Part shown: in pieces, positions 1 through 6,346 of the stretch
Numbering within the stretch: the stretch's first letter is position 1
Layout of the letters: each line of letters starts with the position of its first letter
Source: a virus
Reading direction: 5' to 3' (one strand)
Virus record (IMG/VR): IMGVR_UViG_3300031787_000971
Coordinates: 1-21,365 of that record
DNA: 21,365 nucleotides
Notes under the pieces: generated by a model
Seen by the model: the letters and a program-made list of their open reading frames with translations, nothing else
Told to the model about the DNA's origin: nothing
Databases searched by the model: none
Position numbers and translations under genes: made by a program

Positions 1-260
1 TCGCCAAGTTCCTCGGACGCAAACTGAATCAGTGCTGGTTCAAGCACGTTTCCACGGCGCATCGCCTCGTTCGGCTCAATGACTTCGGGCGGAAGCAGTT
101 TGCGCACTGCAAGGTCGCCAATGTTTTCGTATGGGTTCGCACCCATGATTGTTGACACTTCGCTTGCGCCGACGATGCAACGTCCGTCAGTGTCACGGTG
201 GCGCACCAGCAACCATTCAAGGCTTCCGTGCGTTGGTTTTGGGATAAGTGTTGTACTCAT
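1..260 (-). CDS. YqaJ-like viral recombinase / phage exonuclease, 3' end cut off by the window
   Basis: I translated this frame directly from the ATG at 258-260. It stays open for 86 codons to the window edge, so the C-terminus is missing. The N-terminal pattern fits lambda-exonuclease/YqaJ-type PD-(D/E)XK nucleases: GSLEWLLVRH (12-21), then IVGASEVSTIMGANPY (29-44), then NEAMRRGNVLEP (64-75), where Glu74 would be the conserved acidic residue of the G-x-x-LEP motif. In this family the enzyme resects double-stranded DNA 5' to 3' to make single strands for a partner annealing protein; the partner would lie further left. The later catalytic D and ExK residues are outside the window. There is no Shine-Dalgarno sequence upstream, and a -10-like hexamer sits 7 bases before the ATG, which suggests a leaderless mRNA. 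The gene is separated from the lysis genes by a strong hairpin, so it begins a separate transcription unit. Confidence 0.82.
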   Translation of the reverse strand, partial: MSTTLIPKPTHGSLEWLLVRHRDTDGRCIVGASEVSTIMGANPYENIGDLAVRKLLPPEVIEPNEAMRRGNVLEPALIQFASEELG

Positions 261-277
261 GTTGTTGATAGTACAAC
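250..277. promoter_or_regulatory. Operator-like inverted repeat around the exonuclease start codon
   Basis: Two perfect 8-base arms, GTTGTACT and AGTACAAC on the minus strand, are separated by 12 bases. The repeat covers the candidate -10 hexamer and the ATG at 258-260. As DNA it could bind a dimeric repressor. As RNA it could form an 8-bp stem with the start codon in the loop if transcription begins upstream. No regulator gene is visible in the window, so the partner is unknown. Confidence 0.45.
268..273 (-). promoter_or_regulatory. Candidate -10 element for the exonuclease gene (leaderless start)
   Basis: On the minus strand the hexamer TACTAT matches TATAAT at four of six positions. It ends seven bases before the ATG at 260, so a transcript would begin at or next to the start codon. 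That is the usual geometry of leaderless genes, which are common in Actinobacteria. I see no convincing -35 at 16-18 bases; TTGTTA is present but only 11 bases away. The hexamer lies partly inside an 8-bp inverted repeat, so a bound regulator could block it. Confidence 0.4.
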
Positions 278-325
278 GAGGGTGTAACAACGTTTCGGAT
301 TACCTCAAAGTAGGCAAAGTTGGTG

Positions 326-368
326 AGTGGCACGGCAGCGTGGCAGCGAACACAACTGCCGTGCCACT
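326..368 (-). terminator. Hairpin terminator closing the late/lysis operon
   Basis: Arms at 356-368 and 326-338 are perfectly complementary over 13 bp (AGTGGCACGGCAG against CTGCCGTGCCACT), with a 17-base loop. The first arm starts within the TAG stop of the last lysis gene. The downstream strand is not U-rich, so this is not a textbook rho-independent terminator. Hairpins lacking a U-tract are frequently invoked as terminators in Actinobacteria. Its position between a convergently packed operon end and a gene with its own start region supports termination or RNA 3'-end protection. Confidence 0.6.
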
Positions 369-549
369 ACTTCTGCAAGTCACCTCTGGCGTGGTCGCCA
401 ATGTGACCGTCAATCTTGGACTCAATGCGTGCCATGCCTTGCACGACAAGCATGTGGTCGTCCTTGTTTTCTTTTCTGCCACGTTGAATCAAAGCGGCGA
501 GAACAACTCCGACAAGCCCAATGAAGGCAACGGCAATCGCTTCCATCAT
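367..549 (-). CDS. Small membrane protein of the lysis cassette (holin- or spanin-like)
   Basis: This 60-residue protein has one strong transmembrane segment at about residues 4-22 (EAIAVAFIGLVGVVLAALI). A charged turn RGRKENKDDH follows, then a polar helical tail. The start is one of two consecutive ATGs at 549 and 546; the first overlaps the endolysin stop as ATGA, which indicates coupled translation. Placement directly after the endolysin suggests a role in lysis, as a holin, antiholin or accessory membrane protein. One-membrane-pass proteins with a coiled tail are common beside actinophage lysins, but family membership cannot be settled by eye. A strong hairpin begins at its stop codon. 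Confidence 0.7.
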   Translation of the reverse strand: MMEAIAVAFIGLVGVVLAALIQRGRKENKDDHMLVVQGMARIESKIDGHIGDHARGDLQK

Positions 550-1124
550 GCAGGAGTTTGCTTGTACGGCGGCACAGCATCGCCTTCGCAATACTGCCAG
601 TGCCACGCCTCAAACTCAGGCGACTTGTCGTTGTCTGTTTGCAGATAGAACCCGAAACGAGGCGCATTTGCCAGCATCCACGGGTATGCCTTTTTGGTTC
701 CGCCGAGCGAGACAATCTCACCGTTCTTGCCTTCTGCGGCAAGGTCAATGGCAAGCCCCCACCCGTGGTTACTTCCACGCACGCCAGTCGGGTCGGGGGC
801 GGCAGATGGTGCTTTGCCCTTCTTCAAGTACCACGTTTTGCCTTCATAGGTGCGTGTCACCTGCGGCTTGCGTCCCTCATCTTTGAGCGAATAGCGGTCA
901 TTGAACATGTCCACCTGACTCTCAAACGAACGATAGTCACCGATGTTGCGCAACGTAACGCCAGCCGCTTTCGCTTCGTCATACATGGCATTGAAATGGA
1001 CGGCAACTTCTTTCAGCATCTTTCCGCCGCACTTCACGGGGGCAAGCATTCCCTTGTCCAAACGACCGTTGATTTTCCCCTTCAACACGGAAGGCAGAAC
1101 GAGTTTCTTGTATGGCACTTTCAT
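546..1124 (-). CDS. Endolysin, peptidase M15 (VanY-like) family
   Basis: This 192-residue protein carries the zinc-peptidase signature of the M15 family. SNHGWGLAID (118-127) supplies the first zinc ligands His120 and Asp127. EAWHWQY (172-178) supplies catalytic Glu172 and the third zinc ligand His175. Upstream, GDYRSFESQ (62-70) matches the substrate-side motif of VanY/D,D-carboxypeptidase relatives. Family members cut peptide cross-links in peptidoglycan, so this is the likely lysis enzyme. There is no signal peptide, so export probably depends on the neighbouring membrane proteins. The ATG at 1124 overlaps the stop of the upstream holin-like gene as ATGA, and its own stop overlaps the next small membrane gene the same way. 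No separate cell-wall-binding domain is obvious, although the first 45 residues are basic and could contribute to binding. Confidence 0.88.
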   Translation of the reverse strand: MKVPYKKLVLPSVLKGKINGRLDKGMLAPVKCGGKMLKEVAVHFNAMYDEAKAAGVTLRNIGDYRSFESQVDMFNDRYSLKDEGRKPQVTRTYEGKTWYLKKGKAPSAAPDPTGVRGSNHGWGLAIDLAAEGKNGEIVSLGGTKKAYPWMLANAPRFGFYLQTDNDKSPEFEAWHWQYCEGDAVPPYKQTPA

Positions 1125-1375
1125 GCTTGTTCCTCACTGTTGTTCTTCGGGGTGGCAGGTGCGCCACCAAAGATTGCGGCAAGTTCTGCCTTGTCCACTA
1201 TGCCATCGTTGGCATACGCTCGAGCGAGTTTCTCACCGACTTGTGCGGCGGCGGCAATACCTGCCAACACGGCGGCTTTCCACACGGGAATGTCCCCAAG
1301 TACGGACGCACCACCGATGATGCCCATTGCGCTGTAACCGAACACGGCAAAAACACGCAAAAGAATCTGCTTCAT
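1121..1375 (-). CDS. Putative holin
   Basis: This 84-residue protein has a hydrophobic N-terminus (residues 4-27, ILLRVFAVFGYSAMGIIGGA). A second Ala-rich, weakly hydrophobic helix lies around residues 31-48, followed by a polar tail ending SEEQA. Its size, membrane topology and placement immediately before the endolysin are what is expected of a holin, which forms membrane lesions that release or activate the lysin. Similar small proteins with an Ala-rich VWKAAVLAG stretch are familiar in environmental actinophage lysis cassettes, though I cannot confirm the family. The start overlaps the preceding gene as ATGA and the stop overlaps the endolysin as ATGA. Confidence 0.65.
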   Translation of the reverse strand: MKQILLRVFAVFGYSAMGIIGGASVLGDIPVWKAAVLAGIAAAAQVGEKLARAYANDGIVDKAELAAIFGGAPATPKNNSEEQA

Positions 1376-1548
1376 TCCTCATCTCCTTTGAGAGCGACAG
1401 CAATCAGGTTGACAACCAACCCAACAATGCTGATGATTATTCCGAGGCGACGAGTTGAACCAGTCAACGTGATGAGGACAAGCCCTGTGCCTGCCAACGT
1501 CCACGCCAGACCTGTCATCTCGTCAAGCCACTTTTTCACACGGCACAT
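1372..1548 (-). CDS. Small two-helix membrane protein, possibly with a frame disruption at its 5' end
   Basis: This 58-residue protein was found by direct translation. It has two hydrophobic helices, about residues 13-29 (GLAWTLAGTGLVLITLT) and 36-54 (LGIIISIVGLVVNLIAVAL), separated by a GSTRR turn, and ends in GDEE. It could be a second holin or antiholin. The stop overlaps the next gene as ATGA. The start is uncertain: the ATG at 1548 has no clear ribosome-binding site, and an internal ATG at 1518 lies four bases after the stop of a 19-codon frame (1523-1582). That micro-frame and this one meet at an A5 run (1532-1536). If the run were four bases long, the two would make one continuous protein of about 69 residues reading NVPCEK-WLDEMTG. 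Confidence 0.6.
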   Translation of the reverse strand: MCRVKKWLDEMTGLAWTLAGTGLVLITLTGSTRRLGIIISIVGLVVNLIAVALKGDEE

Positions 1549-1582
1549 TCTTGTCGTCAGTGTGTGAGTTGCGTTGCATCAT
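1523..1582 (-). other. Nineteen-codon micro-frame upstream of the small membrane gene
   Basis: Tandem ATGs at 1582 and 1579 overlap the stop of the PA14 gene as ATGA. They open a frame reading MMQRNSHTDDKNVPCEKVA before a TGA at 1523-1525. The stop lies four bases before an in-frame ATG of the membrane protein, so it could be a translational-coupling leader. The alternative is that it is the true N-terminus of the membrane protein, separated from it by one extra A in the 1532-1536 run. The sequence alone cannot decide between these. Confidence 0.35.
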
Positions 1583-2889
1583 CGTGACTTTCGTGTTGGT
1601 GTAGGCACGGCAGACAATGCGGCACTCACTGCAATCACAACACGACGTGTTGACACAGGCACATTGGAACCGAGCGGCACATACGAATCAACTGCGCCAC
1701 TGAACACATTGATTTGTTCCTCAAATGCTTCACGCACGTCATCACTTGCTTGTTGCACAGTTGCCACCAAAACTGCCAACTCGGTTTCGTTCAGTGCGTC
1801 AACGTCCAAGGCGGCGAATACTGCCTCTGCCTCGGTCTTGTCAAGCACCGCCACAGCGTTTTCATCAAGGACGATTGTTTTCGCCTCGTCATTTGAGACA
1901 CCCCCCACCAGAGCCGTTGTAACGGCTTCTGCGGCGTTTGACCCCTCTTGGGGTACTTGCACCTGAATCGTGGTGGTTGTCGCAACAGGGGCGATTGTGG
2001 TGGGCGTTTCTTGCGTTGTCGTGGTCAGATTGGGCGTGACAGTCGGACGAACAACAACAGTGGACGTATTTGTGGCTGGTAGGGTCGTTGACGTGGAAGA
2101 AATAACCGTGCTGTCAATAATCGCTGTGGGTGCCGTACTGCTCGGCATCGCCGTACTCTCACTGGGCTGGTAGGTCGTTGAAGTTTCCACGCTCGTCGTC
2201 GTTTGGACGGACGTTGTTTCTGTACTTGTTGGCATGGGCGTTGTTGTTGTTGACGGCTCAACTGGTTGAGTGGTTGGCACAACTTGCACTGTGGTTGTTG
2301 TTTGGCTTGTGGTGGTCGTTGGCAGTGTGGTTGTGGTACTCGTTGTGCTGGTTGTTGATACAGGCAGTTGTGTGAACGCCGACGCAGGCACAATCTCCCA
2401 CGCACCATCAATCAGCCACCACAGTTGCACCCACGCACCGCCACCGTTCTCGTAAAACCACAACGTGAACGGCTGTGACACCCCTTCGGTAAAGTCCACG
2501 GGTGCGCTGATAGAACCGCCACCACCCTTGTCGTACCAATCGTCCGTCGCCAACTCGTCATTGATGAACAGTTTTGTGCCGTCGTCCGCTTGTGCCATGA
2601 ACTGCACTGCACCAGTTGAAGGTGCGGTCAAATGCCCTTCGTATCGGACAACAAAATCGTCACGCAACCCGAACAGTGGTTGTGCATCAAAGTTGTTCAG
2701 CACTTGCTGTTGCGTAACCATGCCAGCAATGCGTGTTGTTGGTGGCAATGGTGGTGCGTTGTTGTACTGGTTCCATTGCGTCCAGTTGTCATACACCGTG
2801 ACCAACACACCTGTTGGTTGTTCTTGTGCCTCAACAGTTGTTGAGTAGAGAGCCAAAATCGCCGCTGGCAAAAACACCAGCCAACGCAT
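1579..2889 (-). CDS. Secreted PA14-domain protein on a Thr/Ser-rich stalk
   Basis: This 436-residue protein starts at the ATG at 2889, which overlaps the previous stop as TAATG. A Sec-type signal peptide covers residues 1-22 (MRWLVFLPAAILALYSTTVEA). A PA14 domain covers roughly 25-175, with the family's hallmark features: GHLTAPSTGAVQF, then DDGTKLFIND, then DDWYDKGGG, then WFYENGGGAWVQLWW. PA14 domains are beta-barrels that often bind carbohydrate. A linker of about 165 residues dominated by Thr, Ser, Pro and Val follows (encoded by about 1985-2370). A folded acidic C-terminal region comes next, containing VLDKTEAEAVFAALDVDAL, and the protein ends in a basic tail, PTPTRKSR. No LPxTG sorting motif is visible. 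A signal peptide in a phage late operon is unusual. It may be a virion surface protein, a host-envelope protein made during infection, or a captured host adhesin. The function is not established. Confidence 0.7.
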   Translation of the reverse strand: MRWLVFLPAAILALYSTTVEAQEQPTGVLVTVYDNWTQWNQYNNAPPLPPTTRIAGMVTQQQVLNNFDAQPLFGLRDDFVVRYEGHLTAPSTGAVQFMAQADDGTKLFINDELATDDWYDKGGGGSISAPVDFTEGVSQPFTLWFYENGGGAWVQLWWLIDGAWEIVPASAFTQLPVSTTSTTSTTTTLPTTTTSQTTTTVQVVPTTQPVEPSTTTTPMPTSTETTSVQTTTSVETSTTYQPSESTAMPSSTAPTAIIDSTVISSTSTTLPATNTSTVVVRPTVTPNLTTTTQETPTTIAPVATTTTIQVQVPQEGSNAAEAVTTALVGGVSNDEAKTIVLDENAVAVLDKTEAEAVFAALDVDALNETELAVLVATVQQASDDVREAFEEQINVFSGAVDSYVPLGSNVPVSTRRVVIAVSAALSAVPTPTRKSR

Positions 2890-3632
2890 TACGAGTTTCT
2901 GTACCCATACAGGTGCCATGTTCCTGTCATGCCAACAGCGCACGTCAAACGTATTCTGTCTGGGGAGATTGTTCTTCCACCAGCGTATTCGTATCCGAAC
3001 GAAATCAGTTGGGTATTAGAAGGGTCATACCCAGAACCAACCACGTTGGTGCGATAAACGGTGGTGTTCATGCCGCCCACATCAAAAGAGATACGGGTCG
3101 GAGAGTTGGCATCGTAAACAGTTCCAAGTGAAAAATCTGCACCATTGTTCCTTTGCCCAAACGATGCGACAGTACCAAGGTAGTTACCAGAAACACCCCC
3201 GCCGAAGTAACCCGTGACGTAGCCCGTTGATGCATCACGCAACGTCGCCGTAACCGCAGAAGCACCAGTACCGCTATGACGGGTTAGCCAGAAAACGACA
3301 CGAAAGTTTTGGTATGCAGTCGTAAACCCAGTAATGTCAATCGTTGTCACGTTTGTTGGGCTTCCGCTTGCGATGAACTCCAGTCCTGGCGGTGTTGAGG
3401 ACGACACAACGTTGACCCATGCGCTACCTGTGTATGACTGCAATGTGTTTGTGTCGTCCAGATAGCAGAACATGCCTTCCGCCAACACGGGTTCACCGAC
3501 ACCACCAAACGCCGCATCACGAGTCGCCGCATTGGCAAACCGCATGATGACTTGGTCTTGAAGGTATGTGTTGACCTGTGCGGCGGTCAAAATCTGACCG
3601 TCAACAAACAGTTTTGTGCCTGCGCCAGCCAT
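2889..3632 (-). CDS. Minor tail / tail fibre protein
   Basis: This 247-residue protein has an N-terminus (MAGAGTKLFVDGQILTAAQV, then NTYLQDQVIMRFANA) of the kind that recurs in actinobacteriophage minor tail proteins. A segment CYLDDTNTLQSYTGSAWVNV (56-75) follows, also characteristic of such proteins. The rest is Gly/Ser/Thr-rich beta-structure ending in GTWHLYGYRNS, plausible as a receptor-binding or fibre head domain. The ATG at 3632 overlaps the upstream stop as TAATG. Its position after the main fibre gene supports a role at the tail tip. Host specificity is inferred, not shown. Confidence 0.75.
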   Translation of the reverse strand: MAGAGTKLFVDGQILTAAQVNTYLQDQVIMRFANAATRDAAFGGVGEPVLAEGMFCYLDDTNTLQSYTGSAWVNVVSSSTPPGLEFIASGSPTNVTTIDITGFTTAYQNFRVVFWLTRHSGTGASAVTATLRDASTGYVTGYFGGGVSGNYLGTVASFGQRNNGADFSLGTVYDANSPTRISFDVGGMNTTVYRTNVVGSGYDPSNTQLISFGYEYAGGRTISPDRIRLTCAVGMTGTWHLYGYRNS

Positions 3633-3802
3633 TACTCACCAGTCCATTCTTCGGGTTCCCACGATTCGGGTTCATTGCCTTCTTCAACCCATGCCAAAAA
3701 CTCTTGATACAACGGATTACTTTCAACCTTAGAAATCCAAACACCGTCCTCACGCAACAGTTGCGAATCACCGACTGGTGCGTTGTACACAAAAAACTTC
3801 AT
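3632..3802 (-). CDS. Small tail-fibre-associated protein (56 residues)
   Basis: I found this gene by translating the gap between the two fibre genes. It begins MKFFVYNAPV and ends EEWTGE, and is strongly acidic at the C-terminus (four Glu-Pro or Glu-Glu-Trp steps). Its ATG overlaps the upstream stop as TGATG, and its TAA overlaps the next ATG as TAATG, so both junctions fit a real gene. The central NPLYQEFLAWVEEGNEPE resembles short proteins encoded beside phage tail fibres, some of which act as fibre assembly chaperones. That role is an inference from position and resemblance. Confidence 0.75.
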   Translation of the reverse strand: MKFFVYNAPVGDSQLLREDGVWISKVESNPLYQEFLAWVEEGNEPESWEPEEWTGE

Positions 3803-5013
3803 CACAGTTCCGCCGCCGCTACAAAATGAACCTGAATAGCGCAGGTGTTTGCCGCACCAGACGTGCTTGCAATACCTAAGTAATGCTCGCCAATACTGCC
3901 ATTCACTACCGACTGATTAGGCCAGTTCGCCACACCTGCTTGCAAACGAGTGCATTTGTTGATGTTTCCGTCGTGGTCATACCACGTCACATTCGGCGCA
4001 ATGCGTTTGTATGTATTCATCATGACATGACCACCAAGTTCTCCTGATGTTCCAGCCGCAGATGAATAAGCCATAGTGATAAGAGCATTGAATGTGGCAG
4101 TACCCGCAACTGTGCCATACAAGTATGACTTTTCGTAATACCGCTGACATTCCACAAGTTCTTGACCGAATGACTTGAACTGAAATGGCGGCGCAATCGC
4201 ACCAACAACAAGTTGTACGCCAGTGATTTGCCAATAATCGCTTGTGGATTGGCTGGCGTTTGTTTGTCCAACACCTTCATTGGCGGCGGTGTATGTACCC
4301 CACGTGGTCTGCAATGTGCCAGAGGTGTAGTTGGTTCCTAATGCTTGAAACCAACTGATTTGCAATGAGAAAGCATTGTCATTGGTAAGTGTGCCAGTTG
4401 TGTCAGCAGGGAATGTAATCGTTTTGTATTCCCATGTTCCGCTGGCATTGATGACATACGAACCTGACACCGAACGATTGTTGTTGTTGTCATAAAGAGA
4501 ACAAATGTATGTACCGCCACGAAATGCTTTTACCCAAAAAGAAACTGTCAGTTGTTTAGCGGAAGATGTTCCTTTGCCGATTACTTGCACGTCACGTCCT
4601 TCAAGACGCTGGTTGACAAATACTGTTGCATTAGAACTCAATGGTGACGGTGGAGTAACACAGGTCATTTTCAGACTTGACCGAAAACCAGAGTATGTTC
4701 CACCAGACGTACCCCCTGGATAATCAGCCGTTGTGGACACGATTGTTTGCAACCATGTTCCAGCCGTGCCGAGAATAGTTGTACCCCAACGGTCTGCCGT
4801 GTAATACGCCTGCGCACCGCTTGAAAAGTTGCCGCTTGTTGTATTTCGTTGCGCCACATTCATTGCGCCGTTGTAGAGCAGATTCCGTGCCGCCGCACCA
4901 GACGACAGGATTCCATCAACTTTTTCGGCAATGTTCTCCATCGCCGTTGCGCCGTCAGTAACAAAGTCCGTTGGCTCTGGGTATGGAATGGCGTAGTTGG
5001 TTGTTGTACCCAT
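3802..5013 (-). CDS. Tail fibre protein
   Basis: This 403-residue protein opens with TNYAIPYPEPTDFVTDGATA (4-23), an N-terminal anchor type seen in many minor tail proteins. NLLYNGAMNVAQRN (44-57) and YYTADRW (70-76) are hallmark motifs of fibre proteins in environmental tailed phages. A carbohydrate-binding-module-like jelly roll follows, containing LTVSFWVKAFRGGTY, GTWEYKTITFPADTTG and the closing ITGVQLVVG, then CQRYYEKSY. The last 100 residues form a distinct beta-rich C-terminal domain ending HFVAAAEL. These proteins bind host surface polysaccharides. The ATG at 5013 is preceded by a good AAGGA ribosome-binding site in the nine-base gap after the hub gene. Confidence 0.85.
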   Translation of the reverse strand: MGTTTNYAIPYPEPTDFVTDGATAMENIAEKVDGILSSGAAARNLLYNGAMNVAQRNTTSGNFSSGAQAYYTADRWGTTILGTAGTWLQTIVSTTADYPGGTSGGTYSGFRSSLKMTCVTPPSPLSSNATVFVNQRLEGRDVQVIGKGTSSAKQLTVSFWVKAFRGGTYICSLYDNNNNRSVSGSYVINASGTWEYKTITFPADTTGTLTNDNAFSLQISWFQALGTNYTSGTLQTTWGTYTAANEGVGQTNASQSTSDYWQITGVQLVVGAIAPPFQFKSFGQELVECQRYYEKSYLYGTVAGTATFNALITMAYSSAAGTSGELGGHVMMNTYKRIAPNVTWYDHDGNINKCTRLQAGVANWPNQSVVNGSIGEHYLGIASTSGAANTCAIQVHFVAAAEL

Positions 5014-5022
5014 GTTCCGTCC

Positions 5023-5565
5023 TTACAGGATTGTCCAAATCAGGTTAGTCCATGACAGACCATCTGCCACGTCGTTCCATGTGAGCGTCGGTGTTACTTC
5101 GTCCCATTCTTGGGTGAAGCCGACTGGCGAGAAATACAACTGGACGGTGTGACCGTTGGGTGTGATGCGATGCTCAATGCCTTCCACATACAGATTTTTT
5201 TGGACTGTGGACGGTGTGCCGTACTTGTAGGACTTGGTGACGGAAACAAACGAGCCGATTTCCAACTGTGAAACGGTGGTGCGTTGTCCACTGGTCAAAC
5301 GTGCCATGTTGACGGTCAATGCTGTGTACCAAAAGTTTGGCTCTGGGCGTATGAGATAGTCCGCAAGCAGTTCTGCGTCCTCGTCGGTGGCGAGCAGTGA
5401 TTGCACGACGATGGATTGCACGCCGTAGTTTTCTTGTGACGTGGTATCGGTGGTTGTTTGCGGTGTTGGTGTTGGTTCTTCTGGTGTTGGTTCAACCTCA
5501 ACCGTCACGTCATTGATGATGCTGATAGGCGTGATGGAGAAGGCACGAACTACTGCGTCACTCAT
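5023..5565 (-). CDS. Tail hub / minor tail protein, C-terminal half in a separate frame
   Basis: This 180-residue protein begins MSDAVVRAFSITPISIINDV, followed by a Glu/Pro/Thr-rich insert (PTPEEPTPTPQTTTD, 28-42). The remainder (YGVQSIVVQSLLATDEDAEL, then LADYLI, then IGSFVSV, then LYVEGIEHRI, ending in a YFSPVGF strand) resembles the C-terminal half of actinophage tail-hub proteins. In those phages it usually continues directly from the domain found here in the upstream gene. Its ATG lies inside the last codons of that gene, with an 8-base overlap and a +1 offset. The upstream frame ends TAT GAG TGA, so a single-base change or +1 shift would give one protein of about 440 residues. It could also be a genuine two-subunit arrangement made by translational coupling. 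Confidence 0.72.
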   Translation of the reverse strand: MSDAVVRAFSITPISIINDVTVEVEPTPEEPTPTPQTTTDTTSQENYGVQSIVVQSLLATDEDAELLADYLIRPEPNFWYTALTVNMARLTSGQRTTVSQLEIGSFVSVTKSYKYGTPSTVQKNLYVEGIEHRITPNGHTVQLYFSPVGFTQEWDEVTPTLTWNDVADGLSWTNLIWTIL

Positions 5566-6346
5566 AGTTCACTTCCAATGTCTGATACGGAATACTCACA
5601 CCATCATCGGCAAATGCCACTGACGGCGGTTCTGCTGTTGCTTTTGGTGTGCGTGCTTCCCACACCAATGCACCAGACCTATTGACGTACAAACGTCCCT
5701 GTTCGGCAGTCTCAATCAGTTTGTTCAGATACGTCAATGCCGCCTGTGAGGAAACGGTCAACGAGGACAGGTTGGCAACGCCTTCGGCAATGATTGGCGC
5801 AGGGTCATTCGGGTATGCCACTTCTGGGCGTGCAAGGATTCGGTCAACTCGAGCGCCTGACTTCTCGGCAGGTGGCGTGAACTCGGTAATGGTGGTTGTT
5901 GATAGGTTCAAGAATCCATCGGCAGAGTTGACTGTCACAATGTTGTGGTCATCTTGACTGAACTCGGTGTCATAGGCAGTTATGAACCCGTAAAACAAGG
6001 ATTCGCCGTTGCGTGAAATGCGTACCTTTCGGCGTGGCTCAAAACCCAATCTGCCTCGTTCGGTGTTCCAATACGGTGATGCCTGATTGGCAACGCTGAA
6101 CTTGTCCTCACCTTTGAGGTCATCAATGACGATTGTGCATGTGCCAGCACCGAACTGTGCGTCGGCACTGGAACGTCCACGCTTGATTGATACGCCAACA
6201 ACGTATTGCGTCACGTCAAAGAATGTGGTTGTGCCACCGAGAACGGCAGGACCACCGAGTGTTGACGTGCCGAGATACAAAGCGTCCTGCAAAAAACCTG
6301 CGTCCAGTTCCACCTTGTATGTGCCGAGGTCGGCAAGACCGCCCAT
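5558..6346 (-). CDS. Tail hub / minor tail protein, N-terminal half
   Basis: This 262-residue protein follows the tape measure with no gap (TAA then ATG), the standard place for distal-tail and hub proteins. Features match actinophage minor tail proteins that build the baseplate. DVTQYVVGVSIKRGR (44-58) is followed by a CTIVIDD strand, a RKVRIS-NGESLFYGFI segment and VNSADGFLNLS. A helical region with RVDRILARPEV and ALTYLNKLIETAEQGRLYV comes next. The protein stops at LEVNYE just where homologues would continue into the domain encoded by the next gene. Expected function is joining the tail tube end to the fibres and closing the tube until infection. The truncation relative to the family is the odd point. 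Confidence 0.75.
   Translation of the reverse strand: MGGLADLGTYKVELDAGFLQDALYLGTSTLGGPAVLGGTTTFFDVTQYVVGVSIKRGRSSADAQFGAGTCTIVIDDLKGEDKFSVANQASPYWNTERGRLGFEPRRKVRISRNGESLFYGFITAYDTEFSQDDHNIVTVNSADGFLNLSTTTITEFTPPAEKSGARVDRILARPEVAYPNDPAPIIAEGVANLSSLTVSSQAALTYLNKLIETAEQGRLYVNRSGALVWEARTPKATAEPPSVAFADDGVSIPYQTLEVNYE

Noticed and set aside
79-648. Plus-strand open frame of 189 codons
   Set aside because: It crosses the terminator hairpin and the start of the exonuclease gene and has no recognisable content.
558-1337. Plus-strand open frame of 259 codons
   Set aside because: Antisense to the endolysin and holin-like genes, whose motifs and overlaps are clear on the minus strand.
1985-2370. Possible tandem DNA repeat or minisatellite
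   Set aside because: The GTTGTTG/GTGGTTG pattern simply encodes the Thr/Ser-rich stalk; no regular repeat unit was found.
3601-3792. Minus-strand frame of 63 codons between fibre genes
   Set aside because: The alternative frame starting at 3802 has perfect stop/start overlaps on both sides and a more protein-like sequence.
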